A stretch of 64,000 bases of DNA from positions 23,584,001-23,648,000 of the forward strand of contig NC_064826.1 of NCBI RefSeq assembly GCF_024166365.1, in the 5' to 3' direction. The DNA is from Elephas maximus indicus. Its lineage: Eukaryota; Chordata; Mammalia; Proboscidea; Elephantidae. Under the pieces are notes generated by a model. It made no database searches and had not been told where the DNA came from. It worked only from the letters and a program-made list of their open reading frames with translations. Every line of letters starts with the position of its first letter. The stretch's first letter is position 1. Made by a program: the position numbers and the translations under genes. Positions 1 to 11,070 of the stretch are shown here, piece by piece.

Positions 1-895
1 AGCACCTCAGAATATAGCCAGAGTTGCTAGTCTTGCTTGGAATGACTATTATATCTGAGATTCCCGTGGGCGCGTCGTCTATGTGTGCTGGCTGTGTGGA
101 GATTGCCCCAGGGGGGTCTGGGCCGCTGGAGTCACGGTCAGATCCTCCGCTTCCAGCCCCACGCCCAGCGTCAAGGCTCCCCTGCTGGGACGGTGCACTC
201 TCGACTACAAAATCAGTCGCTGCCTCCCGGGGACTTCTCGTCCCTCCAGCCGCGTCGACTTGCCGTCCCCGCGAACCGGTTGGACCCCCTCCCGGGGTTA
301 GTTCAAGTGGGTGGAGCAGCTCCCCGTGCTTGTGCCGTGACCGAGTGTCCCGGCTGGGACGCTGTTCTCCCCGCTCCAATACCAGTCGCTGCCTCCCGGG
401 GACTTCTCCTACTGGCCTCGTCCCACGCCGCCCACGCGAACTGGCTGGGCCCCCTCCCAGGGTTATTTCAGGGGGGTGGAGCAGCTCTCCGTGTTTATGC
501 CATACCTGCGTCCAGTCCAAATCCCGACGGGACGGTTCCCCAGCTCGGATGCTGCTCTCCCCGCTCCAATACCAGTCGCTGCCTCCCGGGGACTTCTCCT
601 ACCGACTGCGTCCCATGCTGCCCGCGGAACCGGCTGGTCCCCCTCCCGGGGTTAGTTCAGGGGGGTGGAGCAGGTCTCTGTGCTTGTGCCGTACCTGACT
701 GGTATGCTGGCTCCAGGCTCTGAAAACAATCGCTGCTTCCCCGTATTAGTTCGTTCTCCGTCTCTAAATCTGTGTTTGTTGTTCAGGGTTCGTAGATTGT
801 TATGTATGTGATCGATTCACTTGTTTTTCCGTGTCTTTGTTGTAAGAGGGATCCGAGGTAGCGTCTACCTAGTCTGCCATCTTGGCTCCGCCTCT
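1..895 (-). mobile_element. 5' UTR/promoter of a young L1 LINE (antisense, body outside window)
   Basis: Read on the minus strand, the segment starts near 895 with GAGGCGGAGCCAAGATGG, the typical beginning of a mammalian L1 5' UTR, and runs toward base 1. It is GC- and CpG-rich, unlike the AT-rich flank, and contains tandem promoter monomers (separate entry). ORF1 and ORF2 would lie to the left of base 1. The good preservation and CpG content suggest a recent insertion. The flank at 896 onward is older antisense L1 sequence. The open frames across 24-723 are a by-product of GC-rich repeats and not genes. The second target-site duplication is outside the window. Confidence 0.8.
120..720 (-). 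repeat. tandem L1 promoter monomers
   Basis: The motif CAGTCGCTGCCTCCCGGGG recurs near 214, 383 and 573 (169 and 190 bases apart). A second motif, GGGTTA followed by a GGGTGGAGCAG-like stretch, recurs near 295, 460 and 649. This makes about two full units (about 309-472 and 473-661), a degenerate unit to the left and a partial unit to the right. Tandem 5' UTR monomers are known as promoter units in mouse L1; a promoter role here is inferred. Confidence 0.75.
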
Positions 896-1077
896 ATTTA
901 CTTGTTTTACAACGGTGTATTTTAATGATCGGAATTTTTAGATTTTAATCAAGTTAAATTTACTCCTTTTTTTTTTAGCAGTCAGGACTATCTCAACATC
1001 ATGAAGACATTCTCTACGTTTTCTTCAATATATCATTCTACACAAGAAAAATTATATAATTTACATTTAGTTCTATG

Positions 1078-1199
1078 ATTGAGTCCACCCAGAGGTGTCT
1101 CAGAAGAACTATTTGGTGATCTATTTCCAAAAAATCAGCCATTAAAAACCCTATGACCACCATGACTTGGAACTGATTCCACAGAAACTGGTTGGTCCA
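1078..1199 (+). mobile_element. AfroSINE type B, 5'-truncated
   Basis: It contains the type B middle (GAGTCCACCCAGAGG, then a GATCTATTTCC-like stretch and CAGCCATTAAAAACCCTATG) and a decayed tail ending ACTGGTTGGT. It sits inside antisense L1 copy A. Confidence 0.65.
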
Positions 1200-1288
1200 T
1201 TACCCATACTGAGTTACATTTTTGTACAGTATCCTGTTTTTTTTTTATACTGTAAGGACTAACAGTCACTTTTTTGCATATGGTTAAT

Positions 1289-1493
1289 CAGTTGTTACCT
1301 GTTGCTGTCAAGTCGATTCTGGCTCATAGCAACCCTCTAGGACAGAGTAGAACTGGCCCACAGGGTTTTCAAGGCTGTAATCTTTATGGAAGCAGACTGT
1401 CACATTTTTCTTAGTGCAGTGGCTGGTAGATTCAAACCATGGACACTTCAGTTAGCAGCCGAGTGCTTAACCACTGTGCCACCAGAGCTCCTT
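1289..1493 (-). mobile_element. AfroSINE type A, full length
   Basis: The minus strand starts with a GGAGCTCTGGTGGCACAGTGG-like head carrying a pol III A box and ends with the RTE-like tail (revcomp of CTGTTGCTGTCAAGTCGATT). Length is about 205 bp, within antisense L1 copy A. Confidence 0.85.
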
Positions 1494-1880
1494 CAACCAG
1501 TTGTTAGAGCACCTTTTGTTAAAAATATTTTATTCTCCCATTTAATTGTCTGGGCTCCTTTGACATAAATCAACTGTTAATATGTGTGGTATCTTAACTT
1601 TCTGCCCTCTTCTATTGACCTATTTATATATATTTAAGCCAGAACAACAGTAGTTTAACCATTGTAGCTGTAGAGTAAATACTAAAATGGCTGGTGCTAA
1701 TCCTGAAGCTTTGTTCTTTGACAAAATTGTTTTGACTATTCTGGACTCTTTGTATTTCCATATACATTTTATAATTACCTCGTCTTTTGCCCCCTACTAC
1801 CCCTCCAAAAAAAGTGCCTAATGGAATTGCAATGAACCTATAGAACATATTGAGCTGAATGAACATCTTAATGATATTGA

Positions 1881-2000
1881 GTCTCCTTCCTCCCTTTCTT
1901 CTTCCTTTCTTCCTTTCCTCTTCCCTCTCTCCCTTTGTTCCTCCCTTCTTTCCTTGTTCCCCCCACCCCTTCCTCCACTTTACTTTTCTCTCTTTCTCTC
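1881..2000. repeat. polypyrimidine low-complexity tract
   Basis: A CCTTCC/CTTTCT-rich tract replaces the L1 bases expected between the ATATTGAGTCT block and TTTCTTTCAGCAAT. The same L1 position carries the much larger TTCC/ATCT array of copy B at 7667-8072. ORFs here are tract artefacts. Confidence 0.75.
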
Positions 2001-2149
2001 TACTTTTAACATTTCTTTCAGCAATATTTTGCAATTTAATTTAGGGTAGATGCCTTGCATACATTGTATTAATTTTTTCCCGATAATTATATGTTTTTGA
2101 TGATATTGTAAATGGTATATTTATACCTTCATTTTTAATTATTTATTGC

Positions 2150-3405
2150 CTGGTGTTGCTGTTAGGTGCTGTTGAGTTGGTTCTGACTCATAGCGACCCT
2201 ATGTACAACAGAAAAAAACACTGCCCGGTCCTGCACCATCTTTACAATCGTTGTTATGCTTGAGCCCATTGTTGCAGCCACTGTGTCAATCCATCTTATT
2301 GAGGGTCTTCTTCTTTTTTGCTGATCCTTTACTTTACCAAGCATGGTGTCCTTCTCCAGGGACTGATTGCTCCTGAAAACATGTCCAAAGTATGTGAGAC
2401 GTTGTCTTGCCATCCCTGCTTCTAAGAAGCATTCTGGCTGTACTTACTCCAAGACAGATTTGTTCATTCTTTTGCCAATCCAAAGAATATTCAATTCTTT
2501 GCCAACACCACAATTCAAGGGAGTCAATTCTTCTTTAGTTCTTCCGCCTTCCTTATTCACAAGCGTATGAGGTGATTGAAAACACCTCAGGCTCACCTTA
2601 GTCTTCAAGGTGACATCTTTGCTTTTTAACACTTTAAAGAGATGTTTTGCAGCACATTTGCCCAATGCAATGCATCGTTTCATTTCTCGATTGCTGCTTC
2701 CATGGGTGTTGATTGTAAATCCAAGTAAAATGAAACCTTTGACAACGTCAACCTTTTCTTCATTTATCATGATGTTGGTTATTGGTCCAATTGTGAGAAT
2801 TTCTGTGTCCTTTATGTTGAAGTAATCCATACTGAAGGCTGTGGTCTTTGATCTTCATCAGTAAGTACTTCAAGCCCTCTTCACTTTCAGCAAGCAATGT
2901 TGTGTCGTCTGCATAGCGCAGGTTATTGAGTCTTTCTCCGATCCTAATGCCCTTTTCTTCTTCATATAATCCATATTTTTGGACTACTTGCTCAGCATAA
3001 AGATTGAATAAGTATGGTGAAAGTATACAATCCTGATGCACACCTTTCCTGACTTTAAACCATGTGGATCCACCTTGACTCCATCCAAGTCATTAAGGTC
3101 GACTCTACTTTGAGAAGGCAGCTCTTCCCCCGTTGTCTTTTGAGTGCCTTCCAACGTCAGCGGCTCATCTTCTAGCACTGTATCAGACAGTGTTCTGCCG
3201 CTATTCATAAGGTTTTCACTGGCTAATTTGTTTCAGAAGTAGACTGCCTGGTCTTTCTTCCTAGTTTGTCTTAATCTGGAAACTCAGCTGAAATCTGTCT
3301 GCCTTGCGTGACCCTGCTGGTATTTGAATCCTGGTGGCACAGCTTGCAGCATCATAAGAACAAGCAAGCCCCCACAATACAAAAAACTGACAGATACATG
3401 AGGGT
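2150..3405 (-). mobile_element. RTE LINE, internally deleted (both ends present)
   Basis: From right to left on the minus strand, about 340 bp of RTE 5' region (about 3065-3400) join directly to the C-terminal half of the RT ORF and the 3' end (about 3060-2155). Roughly 2 kb of endonuclease and N-terminal RT sequence present in the 44588-47812 copy are missing. The ORFs keep an RYADDTTLLAES catalytic motif (minus strand near 2900) and the C-terminal RWIDT block (near 2300). Flanks ATTTATTGC (2141-2149) and ATTCATTGC (3406-3414) look like a 9 bp target-site duplication with one mismatch. The host is L1 copy A. Confidence 0.8.
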
Positions 3406-3683
3406 ATTCATTGCTAGTTTATAAAAATTCAATTGGTTTTTCTATATTGACCTTATGTTCTGCAACCTACTAAATCATTATTTCTAGTAGTTTATTGGTA
3501 GAATCTTTAGAATTTTCTAACTATACCATCTCATTGTCTATGAATAAAGGAAATTTTATATTTCTTTATTTTCTATCTGCATGTACATCTCTCTCTGTGT
3601 ATGTGTGCCTGTGTGTATAATAGTAGCATAACATATTAGCTATGCGACCAGTGGAGTATAAAAAACTACTCAGTAATCTTACC

Positions 3684-3864
3684 TTTGTTGTTGTTGTTAG
3701 TTGCTGAGTCAATTCTAACTCATGGCAACCCCATGTGTGAAGCCTAGAACTGCACTTCATAGGGCTTTCAATAGCTGAGACCTTTCAGAAACAGGTCTGT
3801 CATCCAAGGTACCACCAGGTAGATTCAAACCACCAACATTTACCTAGCAGTGGAGTGCTAAACC
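3684..3864 (-). mobile_element. AfroSINE type B
   Basis: The minus strand ends in (AAC)n (GTTGTTGTTGTTAG on plus at 3689) after CATGAGTTAGAATTGACTCA. The head has lost a few bases and abuts a second SINE fragment at 3865. Confidence 0.75.
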
Positions 3865-3994
3865 GATTCATAGTGACCCTATAGGACAGGGTAGAACTGC
3901 CCCACAGGGTTTCCAAGAAGCATCTGGTAGATTCAAACTGTTGACCTTTTGGTTAGCAGCTGTAGCTCTTAATCATGACTCCACCAGGGTTTCT
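3865..3994 (-). mobile_element. AfroSINE type A fragment fused to the preceding SINE
   Basis: It runs from TCATAGTGACCCTATAGGAC (3' part) to CCACCAGGGTTTCT (5' head), reading minus. It lacks its own 3' tail and adjoins the type B copy directly, so this is a composite of two SINEs. Confidence 0.75.
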
Positions 3995-4685
3995 ACCCAG
4001 GGACTAGGCGTCCCTAAATCTGACATAACTCACATCTATCTTGGTGCTTCATAATCCAAAGGAGAAAAGGACTTGTGGGTTTGCACCTGGAAGTTTTCAG
4101 AGTTTTGACCTACTGGAAAATGGATCTTATTTTATCCTCAACTTTTCTTTTAAAATGCCAAGATATATGGTAGGTATAAGATTCTGAAAAAATCAAAGTC
4201 AGTTACTTTTTCTAAACACGATGTGTTTTTGTTGTTTTTTATAAAGTTCTTTGCATAAAGGTCCTGGAAGAGGGGGCAGGTGGGGATGAAATCTAATTTA
4301 TAATCTGGTTACTGACTCAGGCACCCCTGAAAGTGGTGAGAGTGGGCTGGATTCCCCTGCATAAAATGGCAACTTTCTCTAATTAATGGAAGTCACCTTA
4401 TGAACTAGCAGCAACCCTATACCTGAAAGAAGGCCTTAATTGTGTGGGCATAGAGGAAAACCTGTGGGCACTCACCAGCAAATGGAGGAGGGAAGGTGAT
4501 CAGGAATAAGACAAAAATAAGAAGAAGGCAAGTTTTCGCTTTGATCATCGATATATTCTTAGTGGTTATGGTCTTTACCCATTTTTTTCCTTGCATAATT
4601 TAAACTTATTAGTACGGAGTAAAAGGCAACAGGTCATGTTTTTCACCCCTCAAATATTTGTTGATCATTCATAACTACTGTATGT
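3995..4685. other. no recognised feature
   Basis: About 690 bp. I see no coding potential, no assigned repeat family and no RNA gene. Confidence 0.5.
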
Positions 4686-4732
4686 GGTCGCTACGAATCG
4701 GAATCGACTCAATGGCAACAGATTTTTTTTCT
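4686..4732 (+). mobile_element. AfroSINE 3' tail fragment
   Basis: Only the tail remains (GTCGCTACGAATCGGAATCG, CTCAATGGCAAC, then T-rich), placed tail to tail with the opposite SINE at 4737. Confidence 0.7.
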
Positions 4733-4736
4733 TATG

Positions 4737-4904
4737 TGTTGTCAGGTGCCATCATCGAGAGCAGAACTTCCCCGTAGCATTTTCTAGTCTGTAATTTTTA
4801 TGGGAGCAGATCTCCATGTCTTTCTCCTGCAGCGCTACTAGGTTAGTTCAAACTGCCAACTTTGTTAGCAGCTGAGTGCTTAATTATTGCACCACCAGGG
4901 CTCC
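4737..4904 (-). mobile_element. AfroSINE type A
   Basis: Minus-strand SINE with head AGGAGCCCTGGTGGTGCAAT at 4904 and a decayed tail (GTTGTCAGGTGCCATC on plus). It is oriented against the 4686 fragment. Confidence 0.8.
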
Positions 4905-5407
4905 TTAAATATTGTGTAGTGAGATACAAATATGAATAATATGTAGTTCCTTGTATCACCTTTGGTGGAATCTCTGTGCCCAGTCCTCAGCCATGATGTT
5001 AGGGACGGCTTGGCCTCAATAACCCCCCCGTCTCTGTTCCTCGTAGTGAACTTAAATGGGTGGAGCCAAACCTCAACATCTCCAATCACAGCAAGTGGCT
5101 CAAATATAAACATGATCTAGTTTGGGTAAAATAGACACAAGGAGATGTGTTCTGGATATTGACTTACATAAGCTTTGTTTTTTGTTTTATTTTTTCCCTA
5201 TAATAGCTACTGGAAGAGATGTTCTTTTCTTCTGAATGGTATGTTGCAATGCTACCAGGCTTGGGCTAGCTGAATTAGAATACCCCAGAAGAATGCGTTG
5301 CTAAAATGATGATAAGAGAAACAGAACTGAAGCCCTGACAATACTCTGAACTTATTTTTTGTTTAAGGTGAGCTAAATTGAAAATTAAGAGGGTATGTAT
5401 CTGTGTA
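4905..5407. other. no recognised feature
   Basis: A minus-strand open frame of 77 codons spans 5113-4880, but it runs into the SINE and shows no domain. I see no repeat family I can name. Confidence 0.45.
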
Positions 5408-5613
5408 AAAGGAGCCCTGGTGGTGCAGTGGTTAAGTGCTCAACTGCTAATTGAAAGGTCGGCAGTTCGAACCCCCAGCCGCTCTGCAGAAGAAAGATGA
5501 GGAAGTCTGCTTTCGTAAAGATTTACAGTCCCTCAGACCTTATGCTGCAGTTCTACTCTGTCCTGTAGGGTTGCTACGAGTTAGGATAGACTCAGCGGCA
5601 ACAGGCTTTGGTT
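5408..5613 (+). mobile_element. AfroSINE type A, full length
   Basis: Head AGGAGCCCTGGTGGTGCAGT, B-box-like GGTCGGCAGTTCGAAC, middle AGTCTGCTTTCGTAAAGAT and tail GCTACGAGTTAGGATAGACT followed by GGTTT. A well preserved 206 bp copy. Confidence 0.9.
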
Positions 5614-5630
5614 TAGTAAATGTGTGAGAA

Positions 5631-5842
5631 GTCCATGGATGGCACAAATGGTTTGTGCTCAGCTGCTAACTGAAAGGTTGGTGATTCGAACCCACCCAGC
5701 AACGTCATGAAAGAAAGGCTCTGCTGATCTGCTTGCATGAAGGTTACAGTCAAGAAAACCCTATGGAGCCCATTTCTACTCTGTCATATACATGTGATCA
5801 CCATGAGTCTAAATCGGCTTCATGGCAAAGTGTTTGTTTTTG
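5631..5842 (+). mobile_element. AfroSINE type B
   Basis: Type B head (GTCCATGGATGGCACAAATGG), CGAACCCACCCAGC, AACCCTATGGAGCCC and tail CACCATGAGTCTAAATCGGC. It follows the type A copy by 17 bp. Confidence 0.8.
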
Positions 5843-5859
5843 TATATGTGTGTGTAGAT

Positions 5860-6627
5860 GTGTGTTGGTTGAGGGGGGTTTAGGAAAAAAAGAAATAGAG
5901 CTAGAAAGTAAAGCTCAGGCTAAAAAAAAAAAAAAAACTGGAATGATCGTGAATTTGCTAAAAGCTTTGGTCTTTATCCTCTACACATTGTAGAGCCATC
6001 TATGATTTTTTATCTGAGGAGCAAATATTTTTTATGACAAATGTCAAATCACACAGCTCTGCAGTTGCAGATAAACGAACCTAAATTTTGCAATGCTAAC
6101 CTCCTGAAAGTTTTTATATGCAATACAGTCTCTCTATAATCACAATGAAAGCCATAATTAATTGAACACTGTCAAAGTTAATTGCAATCTGAAAGGCCCA
6201 GGATACCATACCTCAAGTCAAAGTTAATTTGAGTCTTTTCTAAAGGTAAGTCTGGTTTTGAGTAGGTTTGAAATCTTCCCCAAAGCATAACTTTCCAACT
6301 GAAATCTTTTCATCGTGAAAAGGAATAAAGTGATATGCTTGACACAGCCAGATGAAACACGTCACTATGGTACCTGACAGCCAAGAAATTTAAAAAGATA
6401 AGATCCTCTTAAAAAAGTCATAGGCAAAGTGGACTTTGAACTACAAGAGCAACCAATAGACACTAGGGTGGCCATGGGCACAATGGGGGAAGTTTTCCTT
6501 TTTGCACATCTTCTTTCTCATGTATTGTTTTAAGGAACTAGGTTTCCCCACTTATTTGTAGTTTTCTTAGAGACCTTTAGGTATCCAAGCTACTAAAGGC
6601 AGATGCAATGAGCTGAAAACAGGTGTG
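5860..6627. other. no recognised feature (A-rich run at 5921-5937)
   Basis: Moderately AT-rich sequence with a short poly(A) at 5921. I see no assigned repeat or gene. Confidence 0.5.
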
Positions 6628-6628
6628 T

Positions 6629-6834
6629 TGTTTTTGTGGCTGGCCACTGAGTCAATTCTGACTGATGGCAACTCCATGTGTTGAGTAGAACCGCTCCACA
6701 GAGTTTTCAAGGCTGTGAGCTTTCAGAAACAGATCACCAGGCCTGTCTTCCCAGGCTTCTTGGGGTGGGTTCAAACCACCAGCCTTTTGGCTAGTAGTCA
6801 AGTGCTTAACTATTTGTACCACCCAGGGCCTCCT
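6629..6834 (-). mobile_element. AfroSINE type B
   Basis: Minus-strand head CAGGAGGCCCTGGGTGGTAC at 6834, middle with GCTCACAGCCTTGAAAACTC and tail CCATCAGTCAGAATTGACTC. Confidence 0.85.
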
Positions 6835-6844
6835 GAAAACAGGT

Positions 6845-7046
6845 TTGTTGTTGTTGTTGGGTATTGTTAATTTCAACTAATAGCAACCCCATGTGACAGA
6901 GTAGAACTGCCTCATGGGGTTTTCTTGGCTATAATCTTTACAAAAGCAGATTGCCAAATCTTTTTCCCATGATCCAATGGGTGGATTTGAATCACTAACC
7001 TTAATGTTAGCAGCTGAGTGCTTAACCACTGCACTACCAGGCTTCT
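6845..7046 (-). mobile_element. AfroSINE, minus strand
   Basis: The head near 7046 reads AAGCCTGGTAGTGCAGTGG, and the element ends in (AAC)n (TTGTTGTTGTTGTTGG on plus at 6844). It lies 10 bp from the 6629 copy in the same orientation. Confidence 0.85.
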
Positions 7047-7071
7047 TGAAAACAGGTATAAACCTGTTGAA

Positions 7072-7112
7072 AAACTTGTTGCTGAGTTGATTTCGTCTCA
7101 TAGCAACCATAT
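7072..7112 (-). mobile_element. SINE/RTE 3' tail fragment
   Basis: Only TTGTTGCTGAGTTGATTTCG and CTCATAGCAACC remain, which is the shared SINE/RTE tail. Confidence 0.55.
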
Positions 7113-7666
7113 AGAGTTATATAATTCATTATTTTACCTTTACTTGCTATCCACATTGAATTACATTTTTTGGAAAATATGAAATAGGGATCAGGGATCA
7201 CTTTTTTGCTTATAGTTATACAGTTATTAGAGCACCTTTTGTTGAAAAGATTTTATTCTCTCATTTAATTCCCTTTTTTGATAATAATCAATTAATAGTA
7301 TGAGTGTGACTGGTTTCTAAACTTTCTGTCCTCTTCATTCTATTTATCTATATTTAAGTCAAACCACACCATCTTAGCCATTGTAGCCATAGGGCAAGTT
7401 CTAAAATGGCTGAGGTTAATCATCAAACATTGTTCTACTTCAAAATTTTTTCGGCTATTATAGATCCTTTGTATTTCTATGCACCTTTTAGAATCAGCTT
7501 GTCTGTTCCCACCTCTCACCCTCTAAAAAAATGCCCACTGGGATTGCAGTGAATCTATAGACAATCTTAGAAGAATGAATATCTTAACAATATTGAATAT
7601 TCCTATCCATGGACATGATACTGCTCTTCCTTCCTTCCTTCTTCATTCCTTCTTCAATTTCTCCCT

Positions 7667-7863
7667 TCTTCCTTCCTTCCTTCCTTCCTTCCTTCCTTCC
7701 TTCCTTCCTTCCTTCCTTCCTTCCTTCCTTCCTTCCTTCCTTCCTTCCTTCCTTCCTTCCTTCCTTCCTTCCTTCCTTCCTTCCTTCCTTCCTTCCTTCC
7801 TTCCTTCCTTCCTTCCTTCCTTCCTTCCTTCCTTCCTTCCTTCCTTCCTTCCTTCCTTCCTTT
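7667..7863. repeat. (TTCC)n microsatellite
   Basis: Pure TTCC tetranucleotides for about 49 units, preceded by interrupted TTCC from 7626. The length and purity point to a polymorphic locus. Confidence 0.98.
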
Positions 7864-8072
<209 letters not shown>

Positions 8073-8115
8073 TACCTATCATCTATCTTTAACATATCTT
8101 TCAGCAATGTTTTGG

Positions 8116-8380
8116 GATTTTTTAGGGTACACACTACCTCATTGAGAGTAAAACTTTTTTCCTTCCACTCTCCCGCATAACTGTAATTGGTACTAACACC
8201 CACCCACTCAGTTGGCCAACCTGGAAGAACCACATATTTCATTAATGCCTCAGCAAACTCTGTGTTTGACATGTAAATATACCAAAATGTATTCATTATG
8301 TCTATCTGTATCCCTTCCTCAGTCCATATAATCATTATCTCTTACTTAATGTGGTAGTAATCATGCTCACTAAATATTCT
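8116..8380. other. no recognised feature
   Basis: No coding potential and no assigned repeat. Confidence 0.45.
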
Positions 8381-8529
8381 GGGAGCCCTGGTGGTACAGT
8401 GGTTAAGAGCTACAGCTGCTGACCAAAAGATCAGCAGTTCAAATCCATCAATTGCTCCTTGGAAACCCCATGAGGCAGTTCTACTTTGTAGGTTTGCTAT
8501 GAGTTGGAATCTACTCAATGGCAATGAGC
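8381..8529 (+). mobile_element. AfroSINE type A, short variant
   Basis: Head GGGAGCCCTGGTGGTACAGT, TCAGCAGTTCAAATCCATCA, TGCTCCTTGGAAACCCCATG and tail GCTATGAGTTGGAATCTACT. The AGAAAGATG...AAAGATTACAG middle segment is absent; many copies in this window share that deletion. Confidence 0.88.
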
Positions 8530-9074
8530 ATAAATGTTTTGAGCTCTCTGCTTCCTTTTGACGTTAAGCATGGCCATGCAACTTTCTATGGCAAACAAAA
8601 AGTGAGTGGGAGCGATGTGTTTTATTTTTAGTATTTTATAAGTAAATATACAATTTACCATCTTTCCTTTTTTTGCCTTAGCAATTAAAGAAGCTCAGAG
8701 ATGGAGGATCCCTCTTCCTACACCCAGGAAGAGTGACACGGAGCAGCTCCTAGTTGACCCTCAGTAGCCATGTGACTCCTTCTGGCAATCAGAATATGAG
8801 CAGAAATGACATGAGTTCCTGGCAGGCTGAGATCAGTGAGCATTCTCTTTCCCTTTCTTTCCCCCCTCAGAAATAACAATGTACCACCAGAGTGCAGCAA
8901 TCTGGAATCTTAGAGTCACCATACACACAGGAGTATAGCCTAATCTGCAATGAACTCTGTGGGAGTGAAAAATAAACCACACAATGATAAAAGGATCGAC
9001 TTACCACAAAGATATAAAAATGCTAAACTTGAGTACATCTGGAAAAATAGAAATTTATCTCTTCCTTACCCAGT
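8530..9074. other. unassigned, possibly an old LTR-like repeat near 8560-8900
   Basis: Phrases such as GTAGCCATGTGACTCCTTCT and AATATGAGCAGAAATGACAT resemble an old dispersed mammalian repeat, also hinted at 37020-37480. I cannot assign the family. No gene is visible. Confidence 0.35.
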
Positions 9075-9460
9075 CCTGTTGTAATACAAATATCACAAGT
9101 GAGTGGCTTTAAAGAACAGAGAAGTATTTTCTCACAGTTCTGGAGGCTAAAAGTCCACATCAAGGTCTTAGCTGTGTCAATCCCTCCTGGTAGGTAGTCC
9201 ATGGCTTTCCTCGGTTCCATGTCTTATAGACAATCCTCACACGGCATCTGCCTTCCCACTTGTATCTGTCTCTGTGTCTAAGCTACCTTTTTTTATAACT
9301 CAGAAGTGATTAGGTTTAGGACACGCCCTACACTGGTATGGTCTCCTTAATATAATAAAGAAAACTCAATTTCCAAACAAGATTAAATTCACATGCATAG
9401 ACCTTAGGATTCTAACACATATTTTAGGGGGACACAATTCAATCCATGATAACATCATAA
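9075..9460 (-). mobile_element. MaLR-type (MLT1-like) LTR, antisense
   Basis: Diagnostic antisense blocks are TTTCTCACAGTTCTGGAGGC, CTAAAAGTCCACATCAAGG, TCTGTCTCTGTGTCTAAGC and GGGGGACACAATTCAATCCA. Solo LTR remnant; the exact subfamily is not assigned. Confidence 0.7.
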
Positions 9461-9479
9461 AGCTAGTATTGATAAAACT

Positions 9480-10450
9480 ACAAAGAAAACTTGCCAAATT
9501 CATTATCATAGCCATGCCCAAAAAAACATTAACAACAACAGCAGAGATTAGTAAAGAAATTGAACATTTGAACAGGATAATTTTGCCAACTTAATTTAAT
9601 GGACCTTATAGAAACCTGCATGCAACAATTAGGGAATGGAAGTATTAAATATGGAAGACACACACATGAAAATCAAGCACATGAATGCCATAAAGTTAAG
9701 CTCAAAAAATGCCAGAGATTATTATCATATAGGCGTTTCCAGAGCAGGGAAAAGAGAGGAAGAATTTTTTTACTCAGTACATGACCTGGCTTCATCTTAC
9801 AGATTACAGAAGAATGATACATGAAAGGAAAAAATACAGCACATTCACTTATTTGTAAACTCCTTAGCAAAATGTGAAAACGACGAATCCAGGAGCTCAA
9901 AGAAAACAAAATAAAATATCATGATTGAGCTGGGTATATTCCGGGATTACAAAGGTGGTTATTAAAAAAAAAAAAAACTACAAATTACGTTCTCCATATT
10001 AAAATATAGAAGGAACGTAATTGGATACTTCAGAAGATGCAGAAGAAAGGCTTGATAATTTTCAACACCCATTCATGATCAAAATGCTTAGGAGTTTAGG
10101 AAGAAAAGGAACCTCCTTAATCTGTTAAATTATCTGCCAATATTCTATGGCAAAAATCTACTTGCTGTCGAAAACTTTCTTAATCAGGGGCAAGCAAAGA
10201 TGCCTGCCATCAGCCCACCTACTTCCTATTTTAGTGGAGTCATCGACAAACCCAGAAGTTAAACAAACCAAAAATAGACATACATTTACTTAAGGAAAAA
10301 AACAAGACTCAAAACTGCCATTCTTACACGTGTGGTAGAATTGTTTTCATAGAAGACAACTGTCATTTATAGAATATTATTAAATTTAATGTTTGGTAAG
10401 GCAATGGGGTATAAGACCAAAATACAAAAATAAATTATACCCGTTAGTAA
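9480..10450 (+). mobile_element. decayed L1 ORF2 fragment (sense)
   Basis: Blocks follow the order of L1 ORF2: CATGAATGCCATAAAGTTAA, then GGGTATATTCCGGGATTACA, then AACACCCATTCATGATCAAA, then AAAATACAAAAATAAATTAT. Many stops; 9673-9909 and 9599-9824 are chance frames. Confidence 0.6.
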
Positions 10451-10560
10451 CAGTGGCCTTCTTTGTGCCCTCAACTAAATCTTGGACTTGCTATCTAGTA
10501 TTCTGTTGATGAAAGCTGATATATCTTGCAATCCTAATATTAGCTTATCTATTCATTACC

Positions 10561-10719
10561 TGGAAACCCTGGTGGCATAGTGGTTAAGTGTTATGGCTGC
10601 TAACTAAAGGGTCGGCAGTTTGAATCCGCCAGGTGCTCCTTGGAAATTCTATGGGTCAGTTCTACTCTGCCCTATAGGGTCGCTAAGAGTCGGAATTGAC
10701 TCAACGGCACTGGGTTTTT
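10561..10719 (+). mobile_element. AfroSINE type A, short variant
   Basis: TGGAAACCCTGGTGGCATAG head, GGTCGGCAGTTTGAATCCGC B-box region, tail CGCTAAGAGTCGGAATTGAC and GGGTTTTTG. Confidence 0.9.
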
Positions 10720-10733
10720 GTTAATTACCTACT

Positions 10734-10939
10734 GGAGACCTGGCGGCCCAAACGGTGAAATGTTTGACTATGATTCAAAAGGCTGGTGATTCAGACTCAC
10801 TCAGAGGCTTCTCAGAAGACAAGCCTTACAGTCTGCTTCTCAAGAGTCACAGCCTTGAAAACCCTATGGAGCATTTCTACTCTGCACTCATGGAATTGTC
10901 ATGAGTTGAAAGTGACAGGACAGCAAATAACAACAACAA
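10734..10939 (+). mobile_element. AfroSINE type B
   Basis: GGAGACCTGGCGGCCCAAAC head, CACTCAGAGGCTTCTCAGAA, AACCCTATGGAGC, and an (AAC)n 3' end at 10930. Confidence 0.85.
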
Positions 10940-11070
10940 CGTTAGTTGCCTAATCATGGCATTCATAGAAAATAATATTTGCTCAGTAACCTAGGGTAAA
11001 TGGGCAAGGATGCTCTTGGCCAGAGGGAACCAGCCCAGAAACATTTGTGGTATTCCATTAAAAAAAAAAA

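Larger units (their letters stand above)
896..3600 (-). mobile_element. old L1 LINE fragment (copy A), antisense, with nested insertions
   Basis: Blocks at 896-1077, 1200-1288, 1494-2149 and 3415-about 3600 read as antisense L1 ORF2 to 3' region. Examples are the stretch near 1820-1880 (GGAATTGCAATGAACCTATAG then CTTAATGATATTGAGTCT) and the one near 3411-3500 (TTGCTAGTTTATAAAAATTC then CCTACTAAATCATTATTTCTAG). The blocks are separated by two SINEs and an RTE and line up as one L1 once these are removed. It is too decayed to encode protein. Confidence 0.65.

Noticed and set aside
24..723. Open frames of 224 and 212 codons in a GC-rich region, possible CpG-island gene
   Set aside because: The sequence is the antisense 5' UTR of an L1; frames follow from tandem GC-rich monomers.
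1289..1493. A true tRNA gene suggested by A- and B-box motifs in this and other SINEs
   Set aside because: The tRNA-like head is followed by the SINE body and RTE tail; no cloverleaf with intact acceptor stem was seen.
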